This document shows positions 44,820 through 53,791 of a DNA stretch of 64,000 nt, one piece after another (positions within the stretch are counted from its first letter, which is position 1; each line of letters opens with the position of its first letter). The translations under genes and the position numbers were made by a program. Source of the DNA: a bacterium BRH_c32 (GTDB lineage: Bacteria; Bacteroidota; Ignavibacteria; Ignavibacteriales; Melioribacteraceae); the NCBI GenBank assembly GCA_001516025.1, contig LOEU01000032.1, forward strand, positions 1-64,000, given 5' to 3'. The notes beneath the pieces are model-generated. The model was not told the origin of the DNA. It was given only the letters and a program-made list of their open reading frames with translations, and searched no databases.

Positions 44820-46043
44820 TTATGAATTTGTATTAGGTAATAATCTATTTAATAAAATGCCTATGATTCCCGATAAACCGATTCCCGAGAGTTGAAATTC
44901 ACCCCAGCCGAGAACCATATCGCCGATACCAAAAATTAATACGATAGAAACAATTACAAGATTTCGCGATTTTGACATATCGATTTTGCTATTAACGAGT
45001 GTGCCGATACCGATGGCAGCAATCATACCAAAAAGAAGAATCATTATCCCACCCATGACCGGTGCGGGAATTGTTCTTAATACTCCTCCTAATTTTCCGA
45101 AGAATGCCAATAAAATTGCAAATCCGGCTGCAATTGTCATTAATTTAGGATCGAATTTTTTGATTAATGTAACAGCTCCCGTTACTTCAGAATATGTAGT
45201 GTTAGGAGGTCCGCCAAATATTGAAGCAAAAAACGTAGCCACACCATCTCCTAGCAATGTCCTATGAAGACCCGGTTTTTCTAAATAATTTGTTTTTGAT
45301 GCATTAGAAATGGCAAGCACATCACCCACGTGCTCTATTGCAGGAGCAATTGCCACAGGTAAAATAAATAAGATAGCTCTTATATCGAACTTCGGAAATT
45401 CATAAGTCCCTTGTTCTAAAGCTGCTATCCAAGGGATTGAGAACCATTGTGCATTGTTTACAGCATCAAAGGATACTTTACCAAGAATAACAGACAGAAT
45501 GTATCCTGCAATAATTCCACATAGAATTGGAATTAAGCGAAGCAATCCTTTGCCCATCATTACAACTGCTATTGTTACAGATAATGAAAATAGCGCAACA
45601 ATAACAGCAAGATAATCAAGCTCTGTTCCACCGGAAAAGTTTTTAGTCATTCCCACTGCCACAGGTGCAAGTTTTAAACCGATTACCATAATTACCGGAC
45701 CGGTTACAACCGGAGGGAGCCATTTTTCGATAATGGAAATTCCTTTAACTTTTACTAAAACGGAAAGAATAATATATACTACTACTGAACTTGCAAGTCC
45801 GCCTAAAGTGGCGCCGACTCCAAATTGTTGAATTCCTATTTGAATCGGTGCTATAAAAGCAAAAGAGCTTGCTAAGAAAACCGGTACGTTCGCTTTTGTA
45901 ATAAGTTGAAAAATAAGAGTGCCCGCTCCAGCAGTAAATAATGCTATTGAGGGATCTAAACCTGTCAATAATGGAACAAGAACCAATGCGCCAAATGCTA
46001 CAAAAAGCATTTGTGCTCCTACAATGATATCATTTCCTTTCAT
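44820..46043 (-). CDS. NCS2 uracil/xanthine permease, UraA type
   Basis: A 407-residue inner-membrane proton symporter with about 14 spans. The UraA-like substrate-site phrases are clear: AIEHVGDVLAISN with the key Glu, and GGPPNTTYSEVTGA. The latter, with PNTTY, favours uracil over xanthine or urate, where QN motifs differ. It is the first gene of the nucleobase cluster. Its upstream region has a terminator hairpin 50 bp before the start codon and a perfect 18-bp dyad, so expression may be controlled by attenuation or a repressor. Confidence 0.92.
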   Translation of the reverse strand: MKGNDIIVGAQMLFVAFGALVLVPLLTGLDPSIALFTAGAGTLIFQLITKANVPVFLASSFAFIAPIQIGIQQFGVGATLGGLASSVVVYIILSVLVKVKGISIIEKWLPPVVTGPVIMVIGLKLAPVAVGMTKNFSGGTELDYLAVIVALFSLSVTIAVVMMGKGLLRLIPILCGIIAGYILSVILGKVSFDAVNNAQWFSIPWIAALEQGTYEFPKFDIRAILFILPVAIAPAIEHVGDVLAISNASKTNYLEKPGLHRTLLGDGVATFFASIFGGPPNTTYSEVTGAVTLIKKFDPKLMTIAAGFAILLAFFGKLGGVLRTIPAPVMGGIMILLFGMIAAIGIGTLVNSKIDMSKSRNLVIVSIVLIFGIGDMVLGWGEFQLSGIGLSGIIGILLNRLLPNTNS

Positions 46044-46087
46044 TTTACCTTCAAATTAGTTAATTGATTTAATAATTCGGTTTATAT

Positions 46088-46122
46088 AAAAAAAAAGAGC
46101 AGCCAAATTGACTGCTCTTTTA
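46088..46122 (-). terminator. Terminator in the 5' leader of the uracil permease gene
   Basis: AAGAGCAG pairs with CTGCTCTT around a short AT loop; on the minus strand it is followed by nine U. No minus-strand gene lies upstream, so it sits in the leader of the permease gene and could be an attenuator, or end an unseen small RNA. Confidence 0.75.
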
Positions 46123-46141
46123 ATAAAGACAAATATCCACA

Positions 46142-46159
46142 CAGAACAAACTTGTTCTG
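46142..46159. promoter_or_regulatory. 18-bp operator-like dyad upstream of the uracil permease gene
   Basis: CAGAACAA and TTGTTCTG form a perfect eight-base inverted repeat around AC, about 100 bp before the permease ATG. The size and symmetry suit a dimeric helix-turn-helix repressor or a CRP/FNR-like factor. Confidence 0.5.
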
Positions 46160-46425
46160 ATAATATCTCTTCTCGTTTTTGGTTTTGTAACCTTAATTTC
46201 TTTCAAAAAATGGTCTTGTTGTCTTATTTATTAAAGATAATTAATCGAATGACGTTAATTATAAAGCTATTCGGAAAGGCTTGCCGAAATAACAAAATAA
46301 AATTAAGAAAAAATTTGAAAATAAACAGCATTTTTTTAATTAACTATATTATTTACTATTCTTTATAACTATCTAATATTAATTGAGATTAGTATATTAC
46401 GTTTTTCTATAAATAATAATAGTTC

Positions 46426-47760
46426 ATGAATCAACCCGTAATAACAATAGGGATATTAGTCGAAAAAGAGATCACGTTCGATCTGTATGGTGAATTTACC
46501 TCGACAGTACTTGCAAGCCGTATGAGCGGTAGTTACAAAGCTCATCTTTCAGGCAATAAAATTACTTTAATTAAAGAGGGAATGCGTGTAGCCGAAAGTG
46601 ATTCGATCCTCATAGTACCGAATGATTATTTGACCGATTCGTTTTTAATTAAAGACGTAGTCATTGGTAAAAATTTCCATTGGGAAAAGAAGATAAATCA
46701 ACGATTCAGAGGAAGCATTAAGTTAATCATTGAAGCCGGGAAGATTTGTGTAATAAATATTTTGTATGTCGAAGATTATTTGGTGAGTGTAATCTCTTCG
46801 GAAATGAGTTCCAATTCATCAATTGAAATGTTAAAAGCGCATGCAATTATTTCTCGAAGTTGGCTAATTGCTCAACTCGATAAAAGATTAGAGGCAAGAA
46901 CAATAATTGAATATCAATTTAGACAGAAAGAAAATGAATTAATAAAATGGTATGATAGAGAAGACCACGAAAATTATGATCTATGCGCAGATGATCACTG
47001 CCAGCGTTATCAAGGTATCGCAAGAATTGTAAACGATGCAGCTTTGCACGCAATTGATAAAACACGTGGAATAGTTTTAATGTTTAATGATAAAGTTTGC
47101 GATACACGTTACTCAAAATGTTGCGGTGGGATCAGCGAATCTTACGAAAATGTCTGGGAGCCCGTTGTTCATCCTTATCTCACTTCAATTATTGATTATA
47201 AGTATGTTGCTGATGATTTCGAAACTGATTTAGATAAAGAAGAAAATGCAAATAAATGGATAAAAAATAAGCCGTTGGCATTTTGCAATACGACTAATAA
47301 AAAAGTTCTCTCGCAAGTCCTTGTGGATTTTGATCAGGCTACTACCGATTTTTATAGATGGAAAGTAGAATTTACTCAAGAGGAAATATCAAGTTTAATT
47401 AAAGAAAAATCGGGAATCGATTTTGGAAATATCCTAGACCTCGTGCCGGTAGAAAGAGGAAACTCGGGGAGGATTATAAAATTAAAAATTGTAGGTGATA
47501 AAAAAACTCTAATTATTGGAAAAGAACTTGAGATAAGGAGAGTGCTATCAAAGTCTCACTTATATAGTTCTGCATTTTTAGTAAAGAAAGAAGAAGTAAA
47601 GGATTCGATACCGGGTAAGTTTATTCTCCAAGGCGCAGGCTGGGGACATGGAGTTGGACTTTGTCAAATAGGTGCGGCTGTAATGGGCGATATGGGTTAT
47701 AAGTTCGATGAAATTCTCTCACATTATTTCAACGATGCTAATCTAAAGAAAATATATTAA
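46426..47760 (+). CDS. SpoIID/LytB-domain protein
   Basis: A 444-residue relative of sporulation protein SpoIID, a peptidoglycan lytic transglycosylase, and of amidase enhancer LytB. The SpoIID fold spans about residues 95-440: VEDYLVSVISSEM with the catalytic-type Glu, LKAHAIISRSWL, DDHCQRYQG, CCGGISESYENVWEP, and the late GAGWGHGVGLCQIGA and LSHYFNDA. No signal peptide is seen. In this non-sporulating lineage the role is probably cell-wall remodelling. It opens a six-gene operon; its stop and the next ATG share one base. Confidence 0.88.
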   Translation: MNQPVITIGILVEKEITFDLYGEFTSTVLASRMSGSYKAHLSGNKITLIKEGMRVAESDSILIVPNDYLTDSFLIKDVVIGKNFHWEKKINQRFRGSIKLIIEAGKICVINILYVEDYLVSVISSEMSSNSSIEMLKAHAIISRSWLIAQLDKRLEARTIIEYQFRQKENELIKWYDREDHENYDLCADDHCQRYQGIARIVNDAALHAIDKTRGIVLMFNDKVCDTRYSKCCGGISESYENVWEPVVHPYLTSIIDYKYVADDFETDLDKEENANKWIKNKPLAFCNTTNKKVLSQVLVDFDQATTDFYRWKVEFTQEEISSLIKEKSGIDFGNILDLVPVERGNSGRIIKLKIVGDKKTLIIGKELEIRRVLSKSHLYSSAFLVKKEEVKDSIPGKFILQGAGWGHGVGLCQIGAAVMGDMGYKFDEILSHYFNDANLKKIY

Positions 47761-48875
47761 TGAAGATATTAATGACGTGCCTTTCCAAAAGCTGGGGAGG
47801 TATGGAAATGCAAGTTATAAATACGGCAGTTCAATTATTAGAATCAGGTCACGAGATTGATCTATTACTAATCGATAATTCAAAATTATATTTGGAAGCT
47901 CGTAAGAATAGAATTAATACAATCACCGTGGATACATTTAAGTATTTTAGTCTAATCCAGATTATTAAACTTCGATCTGTTTTAAGTCAAAAGAACTACA
48001 ATATTATACACACACATTTCTCAAAAGATTTATGGTTGCTTACCCCGGTTCTAAGATGGTTTGGATTTAATACTCCGGTAATTCTAACCAAGCATGTAGG
48101 GTCATTTATAAATAAAAAGGATACCCTGCATCGTTATATCTATTCAAGGTTAGATTTAGCTTTGGCAATCAGCAAAGTGATTAAGAAAAATTTAGAAGAT
48201 ACAACACCATTAAAATCAAATCAAATAGAATTGCTATATAGCGGAATAGATGATGAGAAATTTAATCCCGAAAAAGTTGCTAAAAATAAATTAAGAAAAG
48301 AATATAAATTATCGGAAGAACAAATATTAATCGGCATTGCGGGAAGATTCAGTCCCGGTAAAGGGCATGAAGAATTTATCAATGCTTGCGAAATACTTGT
48401 AGGTAAGTATAAGAATCTCAAATTTATTGTCATCGGCGAATCGAGTTATGGCGAATCTAAATATGGAAAGAAGATAGCCGATATGCCGGCTGCTCTGGGG
48501 ATAGAAGATAATTTTATTTTTACGGGATTCCGCGAAGATATGCCGGAAGTTTTTAATTCATTGGATATTTTTGTTTTCCCTTCACACGCAGAAGCATTTG
48601 GATTAACCTTAGTTGAAGCAATGTGTATGGGGTTGCCTTCGGTATGCACAGCTTCGGATGGTATTTTGGATATCGCAATTGATAACGAAACATCTTTTCT
48701 TTTTGAAAGAGAAAATTATGTGGAACTTTCACAAAAAATCGAACTGCTAATTCATTCAAAAGAGCTTAGAGAAAAGTTAGCCATTAATGCGCGTCAAAGA
48801 GTTCTTTCTATGTTTACAAAGAAAATTTATATCGAAAATCTCATTTCATTATATAAAAGATTTATTCCTGAATGA
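47760..48875 (+). CDS. Family 4 glycosyltransferase
   Basis: A 371-residue GT-B-fold transferase using a sugar nucleotide. N-terminal half: acceptor domain with SWGGMEMQVIN and HTHFSKDLWLL. C-terminal half: donor domain with GRFSPGKGHEEFINA, FTGFREDMPEVFNSLDIFVFPSHAEAFGLTLVEAMCMG in which the E-x7-E motif is visible. It probably builds an envelope glycan or glycolipid. It is coupled by overlap to the SpoIID-like gene upstream and the BatA-like gene downstream. Confidence 0.92.
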   Translation: MKILMTCLSKSWGGMEMQVINTAVQLLESGHEIDLLLIDNSKLYLEARKNRINTITVDTFKYFSLIQIIKLRSVLSQKNYNIIHTHFSKDLWLLTPVLRWFGFNTPVILTKHVGSFINKKDTLHRYIYSRLDLALAISKVIKKNLEDTTPLKSNQIELLYSGIDDEKFNPEKVAKNKLRKEYKLSEEQILIGIAGRFSPGKGHEEFINACEILVGKYKNLKFIVIGESSYGESKYGKKIADMPAALGIEDNFIFTGFREDMPEVFNSLDIFVFPSHAEAFGLTLVEAMCMGLPSVCTASDGILDIAIDNETSFLFERENYVELSQKIELLIHSKELREKLAINARQRVLSMFTKKIYIENLISLYKRFIPE

Positions 48876-50950
48876 CATTCTTAAATCCCGCAATATTGTT
48901 TGGATTATTAGCTGCTTCTATTCCGGTGGTTATTCATCTTTTTAATTTAAGGCAGCTGAAGAAGATTGAGTTTAGCTCACTAATGTTCTTAAAGACATTA
49001 CAAAAGAATAAAATAAGAAAAATTAAATTCAAGCAGTGGCTTTTGCTTCTTATTCGTGTATTAATAATTATGACACTGGTATTTGCCTTCTCCCGTCCTA
49101 CAATGAAGAACGTATCTTTATTTGGTCTCGGGCAAAATGCTAAAACATCAGCAGTGATAATTTTGGATAATAGTTTTAGCATGTCAGTTCTCTCTTCTTC
49201 CGGCTCTTATTTTAATATTGCAAAAAAAAGTGCGATCAATATTTTGGATAATTTAGACCAAGGGGATGAGGCGGCTATTTTATTGGTTTCAGATCTTAGA
49301 GAAAATAAAATTACTTTTACCCAAAATATTGCACTACTAAAACGCATTATCGAAAAAGCTGAAATATCAGGTTATAGCGGAACGATAAACTCCGCTATCG
49401 TAAAAGCAGCTTCAATAATTGATGAATCAAAAAATTATAATAAAGAAATTTATCTGCTTACCGATTTCCAGAAATCGAGAATTTCCAATGATGTTTCAGA
49501 GCTTTCAGATTTATCGTCAATCTTAAATAAAAATATTCATCTCTTTGGATATAAATTACCTCAAAATGAAATTAGTAATTTGGCAGTAATAGATTTCAAA
49601 GCTGAGAACCAGTTATTTGAAAAAAATAAGCCGATTACTTTTAAGGCAGCCATAGAAAATTATTCGAATAGCCGAATTACTAATAGCGTAGCATCGTTGT
49701 TTATAAATGGGAAACGTACTGCCCAACAAAGTTTTGATATCGATCCGGGTACATCAAGAGAATTAATTTTTGAAACGGCAATTACTTCTTCGGGATTATC
49801 AGATATCTTCGTTGAGTTGGAAGATGATGATCTCTTGTTTGATAATAAAAGATATCTCTCGATAGATATTCCTGAATCTATTCCTATTAATTTAATTTCA
49901 CAGAATAAAAGAGATGCAGAATTTATAAATGTTCTTATCTCTGCTAATGAAAATTTTAATACCGGAAATTCATTAAAGAAAAATTTTAATATTCTTATCG
50001 GTAATGAATCGAGCAGAGTATTGGAAGAATTAAAAAGTAACATCGAGAACGGTGGAAGTATGATATTATTCCCCGGAGAAAATTCAGAGCTAAATGATTT
50101 TCAGAATATTTGCAAAATTTTCGAACTCGATATTCCAAATTCCTCTGTTGGCAAAAAAGGAAGTTTTCTAAATCCGACCAAGTTTAATAAAATTGATTTT
50201 AATCATCCCGTATTCAGAAATCTATTTGAAAGCGAAAATAGCGAATTGGAATCACCTTTAATAAATTATTATTTCAAAACGAATAATTCTCAAAAGACAC
50301 GCTCAATTATTAATTTGATTGATGGTTCTGAGCTATTAACAGAAAAAAAATTAGGAAAAGGAAAGATTCTTACGTTTTATGTGGCCCCTGTTATGGCGTG
50401 GACAGATATGCCGCTAAAGCCAATATTCCCGGCATTGATCGCAAGAACGATTATCTATCTTAGTGCGGGAATCAAAGAAGATGGAGCTGTTATCTCAGGA
50501 GAGACTATTATTGCAAATCTGTCTAATCGAACTTTCCCGAAAATTGAAATAGTAACTCCAAAATTTGAATCGCAATTTATAAACGCTGATTCATTAACTA
50601 ATAAAAATTATTATTCTTACTCATATACCGATGAATTAGGGATTTATAAATTCTATGATAACAAAAAATTATTAGATTATTTTTCGGTAAATGCTTTACC
50701 GATTGAATCGAATATCGAGTATGCAGATGAGGAAACAATGAAAAAATATTTTGAGGAGATTAATTACGAAAATGATTTAATAGAACTAAATTATGATGAA
50801 GATATTTCAAAAAAGATTTATGAATCACGTTTTGGAGTTGAATTATGGAAATATTTTATTGTTCTTGCATTACTCCTTGCGGTAATGGAAATGCTGATAG
50901 CAAAAAATTCAAAAAAAGATATTACAGAACTTAAGAAAGTAAATATATGA
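48872..50950 (+). CDS. BatA-domain/VWA-like membrane protein
   Basis: A 692-residue inner-membrane protein. The N-terminus is the BatA domain with two spans (FLNPAILFGLLAASIPVVIH and LLLLIRVLIIMTLVFAF), the usual start of Bacteroidota aerotolerance-type proteins. A VWA domain follows from about residue 92, with the metal-site DNSFSMS at Asp99. The long periplasmic part has no recognised domain. A last span (YFIVLALLLAVMEMLIA) closes the protein. It is probably part of a membrane complex. No batB/batD genes are adjacent, which is unlike typical Bat loci. Confidence 0.85.
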   Translation: MTFLNPAILFGLLAASIPVVIHLFNLRQLKKIEFSSLMFLKTLQKNKIRKIKFKQWLLLLIRVLIIMTLVFAFSRPTMKNVSLFGLGQNAKTSAVIILDNSFSMSVLSSSGSYFNIAKKSAINILDNLDQGDEAAILLVSDLRENKITFTQNIALLKRIIEKAEISGYSGTINSAIVKAASIIDESKNYNKEIYLLTDFQKSRISNDVSELSDLSSILNKNIHLFGYKLPQNEISNLAVIDFKAENQLFEKNKPITFKAAIENYSNSRITNSVASLFINGKRTAQQSFDIDPGTSRELIFETAITSSGLSDIFVELEDDDLLFDNKRYLSIDIPESIPINLISQNKRDAEFINVLISANENFNTGNSLKKNFNILIGNESSRVLEELKSNIENGGSMILFPGENSELNDFQNICKIFELDIPNSSVGKKGSFLNPTKFNKIDFNHPVFRNLFESENSELESPLINYYFKTNNSQKTRSIINLIDGSELLTEKKLGKGKILTFYVAPVMAWTDMPLKPIFPALIARTIIYLSAGIKEDGAVISGETIIANLSNRTFPKIEIVTPKFESQFINADSLTNKNYYSYSYTDELGIYKFYDNKKLLDYFSVNALPIESNIEYADEETMKKYFEEINYENDLIELNYDEDISKKIYESRFGVELWKYFIVLALLLAVMEMLIAKNSKKDITELKKVNI

Positions 50951-52209
50951 TAGATATAGAAAATAAAGAGACGGAAAAGGCAATATTGGTAGGCGTATCG
51001 AAAGGATTGAATACAAGGAGAGTAACAGAAGAACACCTTGAAGAACTTGAATTATTAGCCGATACAGCCGGTGCCGAAACAGTAATAAAATTTTTTCAAG
51101 ATCGGGATAGTTATGATCCTGCCTATTTTATTGGGAAAGGAAAGGCGGAAGAAATATTGGAATATGCTAAAGAGAACAATATCAATTTAGTTATTTTCGA
51201 TGATGATTTGAACCCGACTCAATTAAGAAATCTCGAAAAATTATTTGAAAGAAAAATATTAGATCGTTCCGCATTAATCCTTGATATATTTGCTTCGCAT
51301 GCAAAAACAAAAGAGGCAAAAACACAAGTGGAATTGGCGCAGTTACAATATATGCTCCCGCGTCTTACACGTGCCTGGACTCACCTTTCTAAACAATTAG
51401 GCGGTATCGGTACCAAGGGCCCCGGTGAAACGCAGATTGAAACCGATAGAAGAATTATCCGAACGCGCATAAGTAAATTAAAGGATACACTTAAAAAAAT
51501 CGAGGCACAGCACGTAACAAAAAGCGCAGGCAGGCAAGATCTGATTAATGTTTCTCTCGTAGGTTATACTAATGCAGGCAAATCAACTCTTCTAAACCAA
51601 TTGACGGGTGCGGATGTATTAGCCGAAGATAAACTATTCGCCACACTTGATTCCACTACTCGATCTTTCGATCTTGATAAAAATAAAAAAGTATTATTGA
51701 GTGATACAGTTGGTTTTATCAGGAAACTTCCGCCGCATTTAGTGGCATCTTTTAAGACTACATTGAATGTTGTTAGAGAGGCAGATTTAATTTTGCATGT
51801 TATAGATGTTTCTAATGAATTTTATGAGGAGCATATTGAAGTAGTTGATGAAACTATGAAATCTTTAGGTTCGGAAACGAAACCTCAAATTAAAGTATTC
51901 AATAAAATTGATCTTTTAGAAGATAAACAGAAACTGGAATTTATTTCGCAACATTATAAAGACAGCGTCTTTGTTTCTTCTATGCGTGGATTCGGAATTA
52001 ATTCATTGATTGAAAAGATAAGCGACTTTTATGAAATGAATTATATCGTTCATACAATTCACCTAAAACAAACACAAGGTAAACTGATCTCTGCAATTTA
52101 TGAATTAGCAGATATTTTGGAATCAGTTTATGAAGAAGATTCTATTGTTATAAAATATAGAACTAGTAAAGAAATGCATAATAAAATATTAAGTATGCTC
52201 CAAAATTAA
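50947..52209 (+). CDS. hflX: Ribosome-splitting GTPase HflX
   Basis: A 420-residue GTPase that splits stalled 70S ribosomes under stress. The N-terminal HflX domain shows YFIGKGKAEEI and FDDDLNPTQLRNLE. A central coiled-coil linker carries LGGIGTKGPGETQIETDRR. The G domain has GYTNAGKSTLL (Walker A), the DTVGFIRKLPPHLVASFKTT switch region and NKIDLL. Length and motifs are normal. It overlaps batA-like and lyase genes on both sides (ATGA and TAATG), so its level should follow that of the whole operon. Confidence 0.95.
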   Translation: MIDIENKETEKAILVGVSKGLNTRRVTEEHLEELELLADTAGAETVIKFFQDRDSYDPAYFIGKGKAEEILEYAKENNINLVIFDDDLNPTQLRNLEKLFERKILDRSALILDIFASHAKTKEAKTQVELAQLQYMLPRLTRAWTHLSKQLGGIGTKGPGETQIETDRRIIRTRISKLKDTLKKIEAQHVTKSAGRQDLINVSLVGYTNAGKSTLLNQLTGADVLAEDKLFATLDSTTRSFDLDKNKKVLLSDTVGFIRKLPPHLVASFKTTLNVVREADLILHVIDVSNEFYEEHIEVVDETMKSLGSETKPQIKVFNKIDLLEDKQKLEFISQHYKDSVFVSSMRGFGINSLIEKISDFYEMNYIVHTIHLKQTQGKLISAIYELADILESVYEEDSIVIKYRTSKEMHNKILSMLQN

Positions 52210-53777
52210 TGGGTATTAATATGAAATTAGTAATTGACGGAAAATCTTTAACTCTGGAATTGATAGAAAAATATATCAATTCAAATTGTGAAGTAGTACT
52301 CTCGGCAAATGCTAAAAAGAGAGTGATTAAAGCGCGTAACTTGATTGAGAAGTGGATTGCAGAAGATAAGGTTATTTATGGCGTAACTACAGGATTTGGT
52401 GAGTTTGCAAATGTAAAGATCGAACATGAACAGATAAAAGAGCTTCAAAAGAATTTAATTATTAGTCATTCGGCTGGTGTGGGGGAAAATCTTCCTCCAT
52501 TTATCGTTAAGATAATGATGCTACTTAGAGCAAATGCCTTAGCTCATGGCAATTCGGGAATAAGACTATCGACTTTAGAAATTTTATTGGAAATGATAAA
52601 TAAGAACATTATTCCTGTTATTCCATCACAAGGATCGGTTGGCTCGAGCGGTGATCTTGCTCCTCTTTCTCATCTCGTTCTTGCTATGATCGGCGAGGGA
52701 GAAGTACAAATTTATAAAAATGTTTTGACTGATAATCCTCATAAAATAAAAATTGAATCAGCTAAAAAAGTATTAAAAAAATATGGTTTGATTCCGGTGG
52801 AGCTTGGAGCCAAAGAAGGTTTAGCATTAATTAACGGCACTCAAATGATGACTGCATTTGCGGCATATATTTGTATTAATGCAAAGAAATTAATTAAGAC
52901 AGCCGATATCTCCGCAGCACTTTCGCATGAAGCACTTCGCGGCACTGATAAAGCTTATGACCCTCGTCTCCATAAACTAAGACCATATCCGGGGCAAATC
53001 ACAACTGCCGAAAATATGCTTGCATTAATTAAAGGGAGCGAAATTAGAACCTCACATTTAGAAAATGATACTCGAGTTCAGGATTCGTATTCAATTCGCT
53101 GCATACCTCAAATTCATGGGGCTTCGCGCGATACTATCGATTATGTTACTTCGAGAGTGGAGATAGAAATTAATTCAGTCAACGATAATCCTCTTATTTT
53201 CCCCGAAGAAGGCGATCATCGCGAAGGTGGAAATTTCCACGGGCAGCCAATGGCTCTCGCAATGGATTTTATGTCAATTGCATTATCTGAACTTGCTAAT
53301 GTTTCCGAGAGACGTATTGAACGATTGGTAAATGGTTCGCTAAGTCAGCTTCCTCGTTTCCTCACTAAAAAGGGGGGACTAAATTCCGGATTAATGATTT
53401 CTCAATATACCGCAGCAGCTCTTGTTTCGGAAAATAAAGTCTTATCTCATCCTGCAAGTGTCGATTCTATTCCTACATCCGCAAACCAGGAAGACCATAA
53501 TTCAATGGGTTCAATTGCGGCTCGTAAATGCTTTCAAATACTTAAGAACGTACAGACTGTTATAGCTATTGAATTACTTACTGCATCACAAGGCATTGAA
53601 TTTTTGAAACCTCTAAAGTGCGGTATTGGAACGGGGATAGCTTATTCCGAAATTCGGAAATCCATTGCGCCAATAAATAATGATAGAATTTTATATAAGG
53701 AAATAAATAAAGCATTGGAGTTGGTTTTATCCGGCAGAATACTTTCTGCTATCGAAAAGAAAATTAATCTAAAGTAA
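52209..53777 (+). CDS. hutH: Histidine ammonia-lyase-type MIO enzyme
   Basis: Removes ammonia from an aromatic amino acid through the self-made MIO cofactor. Most motifs are histidase-like: YGVTTGFGEFANV, SHSAGVGEN with His87 in the selectivity position, VQDSYSIRCIPQIHG, NDNPLIF and the late EDHNSMGSIAA. The MIO triad itself reads Ser146-Ser147-Gly148 in GSVGSSGDLAPLSH in place of the usual Ala-Ser-Gly. Length (522) is near the norm. The ATG at 52209 overlaps the hflX stop; MKLVIDG at 52221 is an alternative start. The other hut genes (hutU, hutI) are absent, so histidine as substrate is likely but not proved. Confidence 0.85.
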   Translation: MGINMKLVIDGKSLTLELIEKYINSNCEVVLSANAKKRVIKARNLIEKWIAEDKVIYGVTTGFGEFANVKIEHEQIKELQKNLIISHSAGVGENLPPFIVKIMMLLRANALAHGNSGIRLSTLEILLEMINKNIIPVIPSQGSVGSSGDLAPLSHLVLAMIGEGEVQIYKNVLTDNPHKIKIESAKKVLKKYGLIPVELGAKEGLALINGTQMMTAFAAYICINAKKLIKTADISAALSHEALRGTDKAYDPRLHKLRPYPGQITTAENMLALIKGSEIRTSHLENDTRVQDSYSIRCIPQIHGASRDTIDYVTSRVEIEINSVNDNPLIFPEEGDHREGGNFHGQPMALAMDFMSIALSELANVSERRIERLVNGSLSQLPRFLTKKGGLNSGLMISQYTAAALVSENKVLSHPASVDSIPTSANQEDHNSMGSIAARKCFQILKNVQTVIAIELLTASQGIEFLKPLKCGIGTGIAYSEIRKSIAPINNDRILYKEINKALELVLSGRILSAIEKKINLK

Positions 53778-53791
53778 AGCATTGGAATAAT

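Larger units (their letters stand above)
46044..46425. other. Intergenic region with permease leader and promoters
   Basis: A 382-bp AT-rich divergent region. Toward the permease it holds the orphan terminator (46088-46122), the dyad (46142-46159), and a loose TTCGG/CCGAA hairpin at about 46269-46287. I compared it by eye with purine, PreQ1 and guanidine riboswitch cores and saw none. The rest, toward 46426, is AT-rich with no clear promoter box. Confidence 0.5.

Noticed and set aside
46108..46368. 86-codon plus-strand ORF in the permease leader
   Set aside because: It runs through the terminator and dyad, lacks an RBS, and has no protein-like pattern.
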